A DNA stretch of 64,000 bases from Flavobacteriaceae bacterium MAR_2009_75. GTDB taxonomy: Bacteria > Bacteroidota > Bacteroidia > Flavobacteriales > Flavobacteriaceae. A model generated the notes under the pieces. It had not been told where the DNA came from. It made no database searches and worked only from the letters and a program-made list of their open reading frames with translations. The stretch is taken from contig PHTZ01000001.1 of NCBI GenBank assembly GCA_002813285.1, positions 248,001-312,000 of the forward strand. The letters run 5' to 3'. Each line of letters starts with the position of its first letter. Position 1 is the first letter of the stretch. Positions 19,067-27,870 of this stretch are shown here, one piece after another. Both the position numbers and the translations under genes were made by a program.

Positions 19067-20125
19067 GTGAAGATACACAGAAATTACATGTTGCGCTGTT
19101 TGCAAATTGCTAAAAATGGATTAGGAACAACGGCACCGAACCCCATGGTCGGCTGTGTAATCGTGCATGATTCTAAAATCATCGGTGAAGGTTTTACTAG
19201 CCCTTACGGGGGGGCGCATGCCGAGGTGAATGCGATAAACTCGGTAGAAGACAAATCGCTTCTGAAAGAAGCCACACTATACGTGAGCCTTGAGCCCTGT
19301 TCCCATTTTGGCAAAACACCACCCTGTGCCGATTTGATTGTTGCCAACGAAATTCCGCAAGTTATCATAGGACTTGTTGATCCTCATGATAAGGTTGCCG
19401 GCAAAGGTATAGCTAAGCTGAAAGCGGCAGGGGTATCGGTCGAATATGGTTTTCTAGAAAAAGAATGTCGTGAACATCATAAACGTTTTTTGTCTTTTCA
19501 AGAAAAAAAAAGGCCATACATCATTTTAAAATGGGCCCAGACTACCAACGGTTATATAGCACCTAGTAAGAAATTACGATCAGAAAGGCCCGAACCGTAT
19601 TGGATAACCAATGCACATTCTAGACAATTGGTACACCAATGGCGAAGCGAAGAACAAGCTATTCTCATTGGGACCAATACCGTTATTGAAGACAACCCTA
19701 AGTTAGACGTAAGGCAATGGTCAGGCACCAACCCTATTCGCGTTGTATTAGATAGAGAACTGAAAATAGACAGTAATACAAATGTTCTAGATGGAAGCAT
19801 ACCTACAATAATCATTACCGACCAAGAACTAAAAGACAAAAAACAAGAAAGAGACTCCATCAGCCATATTTATATCGATTTCTCACATGAAATAGCAACC
19901 CAATTAACCGAAGCGCTATACAACGAAAATATAAACAGCATATTTATCGAGGGAGGGGCAAAAACCCTACAAAGTTTTATAGACGCCAACCTTTGGGATG
20001 AAGCTAGAGTATTCACTGGGCAAACGACATTTTCCGAGGGAGTAGAAGCACCGAAATTTTCAGGTCGAATCACAGGCACACAAAAAATAGAAACCGATAT
20101 CTTAAATATATTCCACAATGATTAA
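19067..20125 (+). CDS. ribD: Bifunctional riboflavin biosynthesis deaminase/reductase
   Basis: Carries out the deamination and reduction that follow GTP cyclohydrolase II in riboflavin synthesis. The 352-residue protein has the zinc cytidine-deaminase-like domain (HAEVNAI; PCSHFGKTPPCADLI) and, from about residue 150, the reductase domain (RPYIILKWAQTTNG; FIEGGAKTLQSF). I keep the GTG start at 19067 because the family begins a few residues before YMLRCLQIAKNG; the alternative ATG is seven codons later. An imperfect -7 element, TATTTTTA, ends only four bases before the GTG, so the message may be leaderless. Its end overlaps the next gene by eight bases. Confidence 0.96.
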   Translation: MKIHRNYMLRCLQIAKNGLGTTAPNPMVGCVIVHDSKIIGEGFTSPYGGAHAEVNAINSVEDKSLLKEATLYVSLEPCSHFGKTPPCADLIVANEIPQVIIGLVDPHDKVAGKGIAKLKAAGVSVEYGFLEKECREHHKRFLSFQEKKRPYIILKWAQTTNGYIAPSKKLRSERPEPYWITNAHSRQLVHQWRSEEQAILIGTNTVIEDNPKLDVRQWSGTNPIRVVLDRELKIDSNTNVLDGSIPTIIITDQELKDKKQERDSISHIYIDFSHEIATQLTEALYNENINSIFIEGGAKTLQSFIDANLWDEARVFTGQTTFSEGVEAPKFSGRITGTQKIETDILNIFHND

Positions 20126-20723
20126 AAATATCATCTTCGACTTTGGCGACGTTTTCATCAATCTAGACAAGCAAATTGTCTTTAGGGAAATGCTTAAGTT
20201 CGGTGGAACGCCAAATCTCACACCTGAGTTGATTGAACTGAACAACCAGTATGAGGTCGGCGAAATCTCTTCTGAAGAGTTTATTTCTAGACTATCGGTA
20301 GTCTACCCCGCAGCATCTTCTGCTGAAATCACCGATGTTTGGAATGGAATGCTATTAGACTTTCCCGATACTAGATTACGTTTTATCGAAGAACTGGCAA
20401 GCGACAAAGAATATCGCATGTTTCTCTTGAGCAATACCAATGCCTTGCACATCGAACATGTAGAAAATAAATTGGGTGCCGATAAATACTTGAGGTTCAA
20501 AAATGCATTTGAACAGTTCTACCTTTCCCACGAAATAAATTTACGTAAACCGAATACCGAAATTTATAAGTTCGTACTCGATCAAAATAATTTAATAGCT
20601 GAAGAAACATTCTTCGTTGACGATACTAAAGAAAATACAGATGCAGCTAACAAGTTAGGTATCAATTGCTGGAATCTTCAAGTGGGCAAAGAAGATATCA
20701 CCCAATTAAAATCTAAATTTTAA
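20118..20723 (+). CDS. HAD family phosphatase (YihX-like)
   Basis: A 201-residue haloacid dehalogenase-superfamily hydrolase. Motif I is IIFDFGDVFINLD with the nucleophile D followed by the glycine typical of the YihX-like subgroup; motif II is LLSNTNALH; motif III has LRKPNTEIY with the lysine; motif IV is FFVDDTKENTDAA. YihX acts on glucose-1-phosphate in E. coli, but the substrate cannot be deduced here. The overlap with ribD raises the possibility that it is the phosphatase removing phosphate from the RibD product, a step often done by HAD enzymes; this is inference from position only. The next gene begins directly after its stop. Confidence 0.88.
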   Translation: MIKNIIFDFGDVFINLDKQIVFREMLKFGGTPNLTPELIELNNQYEVGEISSEEFISRLSVVYPAASSAEITDVWNGMLLDFPDTRLRFIEELASDKEYRMFLLSNTNALHIEHVENKLGADKYLRFKNAFEQFYLSHEINLRKPNTEIYKFVLDQNNLIAEETFFVDDTKENTDAANKLGINCWNLQVGKEDITQLKSKF

Positions 20724-21587
20724 ATGGTGTATCTCTGTCTGAGTGTACTTGCTGCAAGTCTAATCTTTGTGGTGTTCAAATTGTTTAATCGATTCAAAGT
20801 TCAAACGTTTTATGCCATTATCGCCAACTATTTTGTAGCATGCTCCGTTGGACTGATTTTCTATAACGGAGACATAGCCCTGACCAAAATACCTAGAGAG
20901 CCTTGGTTCTTGGGAACATTGTTATTGGGGGTTCTGTTCATTGTCGTATTTAATCTAATGGCCGCCACTGCCCAGCGTGTAGGTGTTAGCGTTGCTTCGG
21001 TCGCCACCAAAATGTCTTTGGCCATACCTGTGCTTTTTGGTGTATTTATGTATAATGAAGTACTTGGCCCAATAAAAGTTTTTGGTATAGTACTGGCACT
21101 GGGCGCAGTTTATTTCGCCTCAATTAAAGGAGATTCTTTAATTATAAAGAGATCTACGTTTTTATTACCACTCGGAGTATTTCTGGGTTCAGGTATAATC
21201 GATACCAGTATTAAATATATTCAAGAGGCCTATATTCAAGAAAATGAATACCCCCTTTTTTCAGCAACTGTTTTTGCAATTGCGGCAGCGACAGGCATAG
21301 TTTTCATCAGTATTAATGCCTATAAAAAACCAGTGAAATTTAATTTAAAAAACATCTTAGGTGGTATCGCTTTGGGAGTGCCCAACTATTTTTCGATATT
21401 CTTTTTATTAAAAGCATTGCAAAATGACACGCTAAATAGTGCTTCGATATTCACCATAAACAATGTGGCCATCGTTATGCTCACCACATTGTTGGGAATT
21501 ATTCTCTTCAAAGAAAAAATCAGTGGTAAAAATTGGCTGGGTATAGCCTTGGCCGTAATAAGTATTATATTGGTAGCATTTTTTTGA
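20724..21587 (+). CDS. EamA/DMT-superfamily permease
   Basis: A 287-residue inner membrane protein with about ten hydrophobic segments arranged as two five-helix repeats, the layout of drug/metabolite transporters. MSLAIPVLFGVFMYNEVLG and FTINNVAIVMLTTLLGIILFKEKI occupy equivalent positions at the ends of the two repeats, as in EamA domains. The substrate is unknown. It begins immediately after the HAD gene stop and its TGA overlaps the next ATG by one base, so ribD, the HAD gene, this permease and the YigZ-like gene form one operon. Confidence 0.88.
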   Translation: MVYLCLSVLAASLIFVVFKLFNRFKVQTFYAIIANYFVACSVGLIFYNGDIALTKIPREPWFLGTLLLGVLFIVVFNLMAATAQRVGVSVASVATKMSLAIPVLFGVFMYNEVLGPIKVFGIVLALGAVYFASIKGDSLIIKRSTFLLPLGVFLGSGIIDTSIKYIQEAYIQENEYPLFSATVFAIAAATGIVFISINAYKKPVKFNLKNILGGIALGVPNYFSIFFLLKALQNDTLNSASIFTINNVAIVMLTTLLGIILFKEKISGKNWLGIALAVISIILVAFF

Positions 21588-22204
21588 TGGATGAAGTTGA
21601 CGACAGATATAAAACTATTGCCGCTCCTTCTGAAGAGATTCTTTATAAAGACAAAAAGAGCAAATTTTACGGGTATGCCTACCCAATTACGAAAGAAAGT
21701 GAAGTAAAAGACCATATCGAAACCTTGAAAAAGAAGCATCCATCAGCAAACCACGTGTGCTACGCATGGCAAATAGGTATAAAATCGCCGGTATTATATC
21801 GAGCCAATGATGATGGAGAGCCCAATAATTCAGCAGGAATGCCGATTTATGGTCAACTGCAATCTTTCGGGGTTACTAATGTTCTAGTTGCCGTTGTTCG
21901 AATATTTGGCGGCACAAAACTTGGTGTTGGTGGTTTAATCTCTGCTTATCGGTCAGCCGCCCAATTGGCGTTAGAAAATTCTAAAATAGTCACTCGAACC
22001 ATCAAAAAATCTTTTCAGTTACATTTTACTTATCCTCAGATGGATATCGTGATGCGAACCATTAAGCAAAAAGAGTTGCGAATTGTTTCTCAAAAAATGG
22101 AGATGGAATGCGAAATCAATATTTTGGTTAGGGAGAAAGATGCACATGAAATGGAAAAAATTTTCAAATCAATTCAGGGAGTTGCAATAAGAAAAAAAGA
22201 TTAA
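21587..22204 (+). CDS. YigZ/IMPACT family protein
   Basis: A 205-residue protein from the ATG at 21587, which overlaps the previous stop (TGATG). A longer in-frame reading starting 54 bases earlier would lie within the permease gene and is unlikely. The N-terminal IMPACT domain is clear: SKFYGYAYPITKESEV, NHVCYAWQIG, NDDGEPNNSAGMPIYGQL and VVRIFGGTKLGVGGLI. The C-terminal ferredoxin-like part (about 140-205) matches YigZ. Eukaryotic IMPACT regulates GCN2; the bacterial role is not established, with RNA or ribosome binding proposed. It converges with the thioesterase gene, eight bases apart. Confidence 0.92.
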   Translation: MDEVDDRYKTIAAPSEEILYKDKKSKFYGYAYPITKESEVKDHIETLKKKHPSANHVCYAWQIGIKSPVLYRANDDGEPNNSAGMPIYGQLQSFGVTNVLVAVVRIFGGTKLGVGGLISAYRSAAQLALENSKIVTRTIKKSFQLHFTYPQMDIVMRTIKQKELRIVSQKMEMECEINILVREKDAHEMEKIFKSIQGVAIRKKD

Positions 22205-22212
22205 AAAAATCT

Positions 22213-22611
22213 TCAATCCAATAACTTCTGCAAAATGTAATCAGGACATTTTACAGGACGCTTGGTAGTCGTGTCCAAAAAAGCTAAGACCGTGTTGGCC
22301 TCGACTAGTATTTCTTTTTTTTCATTAAAAATTATGTAATCGAATTCGATTTTGACCAAGGGCGTTCTCACAAGTCTGGTCTCTACCGTAATCAGGTCAT
22401 CGTAAACAGCCGATTTCTTAAATTTAAGAGACAAAGAAATTACTGGTAACATAATACCGTTTTTCTCCATAGTTTTGTAAGAAATACCCAACTCTCTTAA
22501 CCACTCTACCCGTCCAATCTCTAGGTATTGCGCATAGCTGCCGTGATATACCACTCCCATTTGATCAGTTTCGCCATATCTCACACGGAAAGAAATTTTG
22601 TTAAAGTTCAT
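22213..22611 (-). CDS. YbgC/FadM-type acyl-CoA thioesterase
   Basis: A 132-residue single hotdog-fold protein. The N-terminal FRVRYGETDQMGVVYHGSY contains the catalytic aspartate D16 and the H/Y context of the 4HBT family; EIGRVEWLRELGISY is the central helix. It would hydrolyse acyl-CoA or acyl-ACP thioesters in the cytoplasm. In proteobacteria YbgC is associated with the Tol-Pal genes, none of which are here. It is divergent from dnaA with a spacer of 204 bases. Confidence 0.92.
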   Translation of the reverse strand: MNFNKISFRVRYGETDQMGVVYHGSYAQYLEIGRVEWLRELGISYKTMEKNGIMLPVISLSLKFKKSAVYDDLITVETRLVRTPLVKIEFDYIIFNEKKEILVEANTVLAFLDTTTKRPVKCPDYILQKLLD

Positions 22612-22815
22612 TTATCTTCGGGTAAAAACTATATATTTAAAAGATTTCGATTCAGGCAATGAACATGCGAAAAAAAAAGGGTAAATTCAATAGACCTTTG
22701 ATTTTTTTTTTAGCTTTTTTGTTCACATATTTGCCCCACTAAGAAAGTACGTTTTCCCTCATACTTTCGTCCAACTTACGAAATCACTAACCGACAAAAT
22801 AAGATAAACTTTAAA

Positions 22816-24240
22816 ATGGGTGTTACTGCTAATTCCGTATGGAAAAATTGTCTGGCTTTTATAAAAGATAATATCCAACCGCAGGCATTCAAGACTTGGT
22901 TCGAACCAATAAAACCAATTAAGCTTTCAGAGAATGCGCTGAGCATTCAAGTACCGAGCAAATTTTTTTACGAGTGGCTAGAAGAACACTATGTCAAATT
23001 GCTTAAGGTTGCCCTTACAAAAGAGTTGGGTGAAACTGCAAAATTGGTCTACATTATCCGTATGGAAAACACTTACGGAAACAAAGAACCATTTACTGAA
23101 AAAATACCCAGTTCTAATCGGGGCAACATGGGGCCTCAAGAAATGGATGTGCCTATTAAATCTAAAAATCCTGAACTAAAGAATCCGTTTGTAATTCCAG
23201 GGATCAGAAATATCAAAATTGAATCTCAGTTAAACCCGAATTACAATTTCGATAATTTTTTAGAAGGTGATAGCAATCGATTGGCACGTTCTGCGGGCAT
23301 GGCAGTAGCCAATAAGCCGGGCGGCACCTCTTTCAACCCACTTTTGGTTTTTGGCGGCGTTGGTTTAGGTAAAACACATTTGGCCCATGCTATTGGTGTT
23401 GAAATCAAAGACAAATACCCAGAACGTACGGTGCTTTATATTTCTGCCGAAAAATTCACACAGCAGTATATCGAATCCGTTAAAAAGAATACGAGAAACG
23501 ATTTTATACACTTCTATCAACTGATAGACGTGCTGATTATAGATGACGTTCAATTTTTATCGGGCAAGTCAGGAACGCAAGATGTTTTCTTTCATATTTT
23601 CAACCACTTGCACCAGAATGGCAAACAAGTAATATTGACCTCTGACAAAGCTCCGGTAGACATGCAAGACATTGAGCAACGTTTATTGTCTAGGTTCAAA
23701 TGGGGGCTCTCTGCCGAACTTCAAAGTCCGGATTATGAGACACGCGTTTCCATTGTTAAAAACAAACTATACCGTGATGGGGTCGAGATGCCCGATGATA
23801 TCATCGATTATGTGGCAAAGCATATTAAAACGAATATACGCGAGTTAGAAGGCGCTATTATTTCGCTGATCGCACAGTCTTCTTTTAACAAAAAGGAGGT
23901 TACCATCGAGCTTGCCCAACAGGTCGTGGAAAAATTCGTAAAAAATACTAAACGGGAAGTTTCTATCGATTACATTCAGAAAGTAGTGTCTGATTATTTT
24001 GAAATGGATGTTGCTACGCTACAATCGAAGACCCGAAAAAGGCACATCGTACAGGCAAGACAACTGGCCATGTTTTTTGCTAAAAAATTTACCAAAGCTT
24101 CATTAGCAAGTATTGGTTCACAAATAGGTAAAAGAGACCATGCCACAGTATTGCATGCCTGCAAAACGGTAGACAACCTCGCTGAAACCGATAAGCAGTT
24201 CAGAAAATATATCGAAGATCTTACCAAAAAATTTACTTAA
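22816..24240 (+). CDS. dnaA: Chromosomal replication initiator protein DnaA
   Basis: The AAA+ initiator that binds DnaA boxes and opens the origin. The 474-residue protein has the N-terminal DnaB/DiaA interaction domain (SVWKNCLAFIKDNIQPQAFKTW truncated here to its key part NCLAFIKDNI), a linker at about 85-135, Walker A GGVGLGKTH at 180-188, Walker B LIIDDVQFL at about 240-248, sensor and arginine-finger regions, and the C-terminal DNA-binding helix-turn-helix with KRDHATVLHACKTV. The upstream spacer has no cluster of DnaA boxes, so the gene does not obviously mark the origin. It is followed after six bases by a tyrosine phosphatase gene. Confidence 0.99.
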   Translation: MGVTANSVWKNCLAFIKDNIQPQAFKTWFEPIKPIKLSENALSIQVPSKFFYEWLEEHYVKLLKVALTKELGETAKLVYIIRMENTYGNKEPFTEKIPSSNRGNMGPQEMDVPIKSKNPELKNPFVIPGIRNIKIESQLNPNYNFDNFLEGDSNRLARSAGMAVANKPGGTSFNPLLVFGGVGLGKTHLAHAIGVEIKDKYPERTVLYISAEKFTQQYIESVKKNTRNDFIHFYQLIDVLIIDDVQFLSGKSGTQDVFFHIFNHLHQNGKQVILTSDKAPVDMQDIEQRLLSRFKWGLSAELQSPDYETRVSIVKNKLYRDGVEMPDDIIDYVAKHIKTNIRELEGAIISLIAQSSFNKKEVTIELAQQVVEKFVKNTKREVSIDYIQKVVSDYFEMDVATLQSKTRKRHIVQARQLAMFFAKKFTKASLASIGSQIGKRDHATVLHACKTVDNLAETDKQFRKYIEDLTKKFT

Positions 24241-24246
24241 TTTAAT

Positions 24247-24693
24247 ATGAAGACCAACGTTTTAATGGTATGCCTTGGTAATATTTGCAGGTCACCGTTA
24301 GCCGAAGGTATTCTTAAGAGCAAAGTAGACCCCGACACTGTATATGTAGATTCGGCAGGAACTGGAGGATATCACATTGGTAACCCGCCCGACCCAAGGT
24401 CTGTTGCAGTTGCACGAAATCATGGGTTAGACATCGAAAAACAACGGTGCAGGCAATTTAGCAGCACCGACTTTGAAAATTTTGATGTAATTTATGCTAT
24501 GGACTGTAGCAACTACGCCAATATTATAGCTTTGGCCGGTTCACCCACTGAAAGGGATAAGGTCAAACTACTTCTCGAAGAGGTAGAACTTTCTACCAAA
24601 GAAGTTCCCGACCCTTACTGGGATGACGATGGTTTTGAAAAAGTATTTCAACTTATCGATACCGCTTGCGATGCCATTGCAAAAAAGCTTTAA
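24247..24693 (+). CDS. Low-molecular-weight protein-tyrosine phosphatase
   Basis: A 148-residue cytoplasmic phosphatase. The P-loop CX5R is C9-LGNIC-R15 with the following serine, and the general acid is in VPDPYWDD near residue 119. These are complete. Bacterial enzymes of this family often dephosphorylate tyrosine kinases that control polysaccharide export, but no such kinase is present in this window. It sits immediately downstream of dnaA and 19 bases upstream of a methyltransferase gene, an arrangement I associate with flavobacteria. Confidence 0.95.
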   Translation: MKTNVLMVCLGNICRSPLAEGILKSKVDPDTVYVDSAGTGGYHIGNPPDPRSVAVARNHGLDIEKQRCRQFSSTDFENFDVIYAMDCSNYANIIALAGSPTERDKVKLLLEEVELSTKEVPDPYWDDDGFEKVFQLIDTACDAIAKKL

Positions 24694-24712
24694 ATAGCCA
24701 CTACTTAAAATT

Positions 24713-25438
24713 ATGGATTATAGTAATACCCAAACCGGAAAGTTATATCTGATACCCACTACTCTCGGCGATAACGAACCCCTTGAGGTTCTACCCATTT
24801 CAATAAAGCAAGCCATAGAGCAAATAGATTATTACATTGTAGAGAATGAAAAATCTGCTCGTCATTTTATAAAAAAAATAAGCCCTAGAAAATCACAGCC
24901 CAGTCTCAACATTTCTATATTGAACAAATATACAGAGGTAGAAGAATTACCAGATATGCTACAACCTTGCTTTCAAGGCAAGAATGTAGCCGTATTGTCG
25001 GAAGCGGGCTGCCCCGGTATCGCAGACCCCGGTGCAGATGTTGTGAAGATTGCGCATAATGAGAATATTCGAGTTGTACCGCTTGTAGGTCCTTCATCTA
25101 TTGTACTGGCACTCATGGCCAGTGGCATGAACGGCCAGAGTTTTGCTTTTAACGGATACCTGCCAATTGACGGGCCGGAACGCAAAGGAGCTATCAAGAG
25201 ATTAGAGAAGTTATCACGCGACTATAAGCAATCTCAAATATTTATTGAAACCCCATATAGAAACGACAAGCTTTTTACCGAACTCATCAAAACATTAAGC
25301 CCTAATACCCGACTTTGTGTGGCTTGCGATGTTACTCTTCCCTCAGAATATATTCTCACCAAAACCATAGCGGACTGGAAACACACCAAAGTGGAATCGC
25401 TACATAAAAGACCTGCTATTTTTATTATTCAGGCATAG
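24713..25438 (+). CDS. SAM-dependent methyltransferase, tetrapyrrole methylase fold (RsmI-like)
   Basis: A 241-residue protein. The start GKLYLIPTTLGDNEPLEVLP and VAVLSEAGCPGIADPGADVV are the two SAM-binding loops of the tetrapyrrole methylase fold used by RsmI, which 2'-O-methylates C1402 of 16S rRNA. LVGPSSIVLALMASGMNGQ and FIETPYRN also fit. The usual RsmI start has TPIGN at the first loop, here TTLGD, and the protein is about 40 residues shorter than E. coli RsmI, so it may be a paralogue with another substrate. It is the last gene of the dnaA cluster. Confidence 0.88.
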   Translation: MDYSNTQTGKLYLIPTTLGDNEPLEVLPISIKQAIEQIDYYIVENEKSARHFIKKISPRKSQPSLNISILNKYTEVEELPDMLQPCFQGKNVAVLSEAGCPGIADPGADVVKIAHNENIRVVPLVGPSSIVLALMASGMNGQSFAFNGYLPIDGPERKGAIKRLEKLSRDYKQSQIFIETPYRNDKLFTELIKTLSPNTRLCVACDVTLPSEYILTKTIADWKHTKVESLHKRPAIFIIQA

Positions 25439-25454
25439 CAGTCAAATTACTGCA

Positions 25455-25483
25455 AAAAACAAGCCCCAGCGTAGTGCTAGGGC
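25455..25483 (-). terminator. Terminator for the lysozyme-fold gene
   Basis: On the minus strand GCCCTAGC (25483-25476), a five-base loop and GCTGGGGC (25470-25463) form a stem with one mismatch, followed by a six-T run. It lies between two converging genes. Confidence 0.6.
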
Positions 25484-25511
25484 CTGTCCATTTTCATATA
25501 TACATAATATC

Positions 25512-26156
25512 TTAACTTGAAATCGCTTTAATTTTGGGGTTTCTTTTGGGCAAAACATGCGAAACGTCGTATCCTGAAAATTTATGCATGTAAATAGCGA
25601 TGCTTGTACCGTAGCTATCAGCCACATCGATTGCACCCCAAGAGCGCAAATACTTTTTAACATTTCCGGCACCGGCCAAATGCGCAGCAGCCAAAATACC
25701 CGATTCGGTAATAACGGTACCGTTTATTTCCTTACCCGCAAAACGCGGAATGTCTCTTCTGAGAATCCATTTGTTACGTGCAATGTTGGTATGAAATACC
25801 CTTTCTTGCAAAATTGGATCGTTCAGAAAACGGGTAGCATTATACACACCCATTAACTGCAAGGTACCAATACCAAACTGATACTTGCCCAAATACCCTA
25901 AGGTATTGGTCGTAAAATAATTGCCCTGAGACTCTTTGAATGCCAAGGCTTCTTTGAAACCAATATAAGAGCTTCCTAAAAAAGGCGGAGCCATTAAAAT
26001 GGTTTTCGAAACGGTTTTGTTTTTGGGAAACAAAACCAAAGTAGGTTTGTCGACTTTAAGAGTTTTAGGTACTTTGACCTCAATTGGCTTAAATGCAAAA
26101 CTCAATAAAACGCCGGTAATGATAAGGGGGCTCAAACATATTAGCCACTTTCTCAT
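25512..26156 (-). CDS. Exported lysozyme-superfamily protein, possible transglycosylase
   Basis: A 214-residue protein with a hydrophobic N-terminal segment (about 5-22) that would export or anchor it. From residue 66, GFKEALAFKESQGNY with a candidate catalytic glutamate E75 is followed by LGYLGKYQFGIGTLQ, the usual layout of lytic transglycosylase and phage lysozyme folds, and ESGILAAAHLAGAGNVKKYL resembles the last helices. Activity on peptidoglycan is therefore likely but not certain; there is no LysM domain. mltG lies just upstream on the same strand, so both may be wall-cutting enzymes of a common locus. Confidence 0.72.
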   Translation of the reverse strand: MRKWLICLSPLIITGVLLSFAFKPIEVKVPKTLKVDKPTLVLFPKNKTVSKTILMAPPFLGSSYIGFKEALAFKESQGNYFTTNTLGYLGKYQFGIGTLQLMGVYNATRFLNDPILQERVFHTNIARNKWILRRDIPRFAGKEINGTVITESGILAAAHLAGAGNVKKYLRSWGAIDVADSYGTSIAIYMHKFSGYDVSHVLPKRNPKIKAISS

Positions 26157-26302
26157 AATTTGTATTTCCTATGACTTACGTAAAAAACACCTGCATAGAT
26201 TTCACAAGGGGCAAAGATACGTTCGTTTTAAGGTGACTTTTAAAAAGATTTGTTAAAACGCCCCTGATTCAGTTAAGAAGTCTTAAAGTTTGGATAAACT
26301 AC

Positions 26303-27346
26303 CTATCGGTTAATTTTCTGGGCATTTATCCATTGGATGTACTGTACTTTATTTCTGTTATGCTGCGCCAACGTCTTGGCAAATTTGTGATAACCGAAAT
26401 TTTCGACATTAGCTACGAAATAAAGATAATCATGCTTTTCAGGGTTGAGCACCGCATCTATTGCCGATATATCGGGCATAGCTATCGGCCCTGGGGGCAG
26501 ACCCGCATACTTATAGGTATTGTAAGGGGAATCAAGTTCTAAATCTTTATACAGCACCCTTTTGATCACCAAATTGAAATCGTTTGAATTTTTCTTCAAT
26601 GCGTAAATAACCGTAGGATCTGCTTGTAAGAGCATACCTCTTTTCAATCTATTCAAATACAGCCCTGCGACCTTAGGTCTTTCATCGACTTTGGCAGTTT
26701 CTTTATGAACTAATGAAGCAAGCGTTACGACTTCTTCAGGATTCAAACCTTGAGCCTCTGCTTTTTTTAGCCGTTCATCATTCCAAAAACGAGAATACTC
26801 CTTGGCCATTCGATCACGAAATTCTTCACTATCGGTATTCCAAAAGAATTCGTAACTATTCGGAATGTACATCGCTAGCTTGGTTTCTTCCGTAAAACCT
26901 TTATCCTTAATAAAACTTACATCATTAAATGCCGCTAGCAAAGAAACACTATCCGGTTCAATTTGCGCGGCGATTCTTCCGGCTAAATCGGCAATTGTCT
27001 CTTGGTTGTTGAAGGAAACGTTTACAGGTATATTATTGGCCCTGAGCGAATTAATGATTTCATTATTGTTCATTCCCTTTTTTATAGCGTACTTTCCGGC
27101 CTTTACGTTGGAGACATACCCTTTTCGCTTTGCGATTTGCTCAAATGTTTCAACATTCTCAAGCAACGGTTCAACCTGTTTTTTGACTTCAACAAAATCA
27201 GCATCCGAAGGAATAAAAACAAATGCCTCTTCATTATTAAAGGAGGTATTCGGTGAGAACACGGCGTTGTAAACTATATAAGAAAAAATACCGCCAACGA
27301 CTAGACCCGATAAAACGATGAACAGTAAAATACGTTTGATATACAT
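26303..27346 (-). CDS. mltG: Endolytic transglycosylase MltG
   Basis: A 347-residue inner-membrane enzyme that cleaves nascent glycan strands and is thought to set their length. One N-terminal membrane segment lies at about 7-27, a LysM-like subdomain follows, and the YceG catalytic domain contains E216 in ASLVHKETAKVDERPKVAGLYLNRL (the catalytic Glu within VHKET), then LLQADPTVIYAL and YNTYKYAGLPPGPIAMP. All are conserved in MltG. Its ATG overlaps the stop of the upstream GNAT gene by one base, so dapF, GNAT and mltG form an operon. Confidence 0.97.
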   Translation of the reverse strand: MYIKRILLFIVLSGLVVGGIFSYIVYNAVFSPNTSFNNEEAFVFIPSDADFVEVKKQVEPLLENVETFEQIAKRKGYVSNVKAGKYAIKKGMNNNEIINSLRANNIPVNVSFNNQETIADLAGRIAAQIEPDSVSLLAAFNDVSFIKDKGFTEETKLAMYIPNSYEFFWNTDSEEFRDRMAKEYSRFWNDERLKKAEAQGLNPEEVVTLASLVHKETAKVDERPKVAGLYLNRLKRGMLLQADPTVIYALKKNSNDFNLVIKRVLYKDLELDSPYNTYKYAGLPPGPIAMPDISAIDAVLNPEKHDYLYFVANVENFGYHKFAKTLAQHNRNKVQYIQWINAQKINR

Positions 27347-27870
27347 TATTTATAAATCTTTTGAAACAAAATTTCGTTCTTAAACTTTCCGTCTGATAGT
27401 ATCCAATCTTTCTTCACCCCCGCTTCAATGAAACCCAATTTTTTGAATAGGTGAATACTTCTAGTGTTTTCTTCCAACACATTGGCGTAAAGCTGCCTTA
27501 GCTGCAATATTTTAAAAACATAGTCTTGCAACAATTTTAAAGACTCGGCCCCTACCCCTTTATTTCGCTGCTCTTCATCTAAAACAATGATGCCCACCCC
27601 CGCTCTACGGTTTTGAGGGTCAAAATCGAATAAATCGATTAGGCCAAGGCATTTATCCGTAGTATCACAAATACACAACCTTAATTGCTTCACTTCATAA
27701 ATATCTCTGTGGGCATTATCTAGATATTGCTTCAGAACATGTTTTGAATATGGAGCAGTAGTACCACTAATTTCCCAGACTTCAGTAATATTCTCAAGTT
27801 TATATAAAAACTCAAGATCATCGGGTTCCAAAGCTCTTAACTTTATATTTTCGCCCTGCAAGCTCAACAT
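27346..27870 (-). CDS. GNAT acetyltransferase, RimJ/RimL-like
   Basis: A 174-residue cytoplasmic acetyltransferase. The start IKLRALEPDDLEFLYKLEN, the strand RAGVGIIVLDEEQRNKGVGAESL with the acetyl-CoA loop (Q/RxxGxG/A) and FKKLGFIEAGVKKDW at the end are those of the RimJ/RimL group that also includes SpeG-like enzymes. The acceptor is unknown. It overlaps dapF by seven bases and mltG by one base, which places it in a cell-wall operon. Confidence 0.9.
   Translation of the reverse strand: MLSLQGENIKLRALEPDDLEFLYKLENITEVWEISGTTAPYSKHVLKQYLDNAHRDIYEVKQLRLCICDTTDKCLGLIDLFDFDPQNRRAGVGIIVLDEEQRNKGVGAESLKLLQDYVFKILQLRQLYANVLEENTRSIHLFKKLGFIEAGVKKDWILSDGKFKNEILFQKIYK

Noticed and set aside
21533-21586. 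N-terminal extension of the YigZ-like protein
   Set aside because: It lies inside the permease gene; the ATG overlapping the permease stop gives the family's normal start.
22612-22815. Replication origin upstream of dnaA
   Set aside because: The 204-base spacer is AT-rich, but I find no cluster of DnaA boxes; the closest sequence, TTGTTCACA, has two mismatches and is single.
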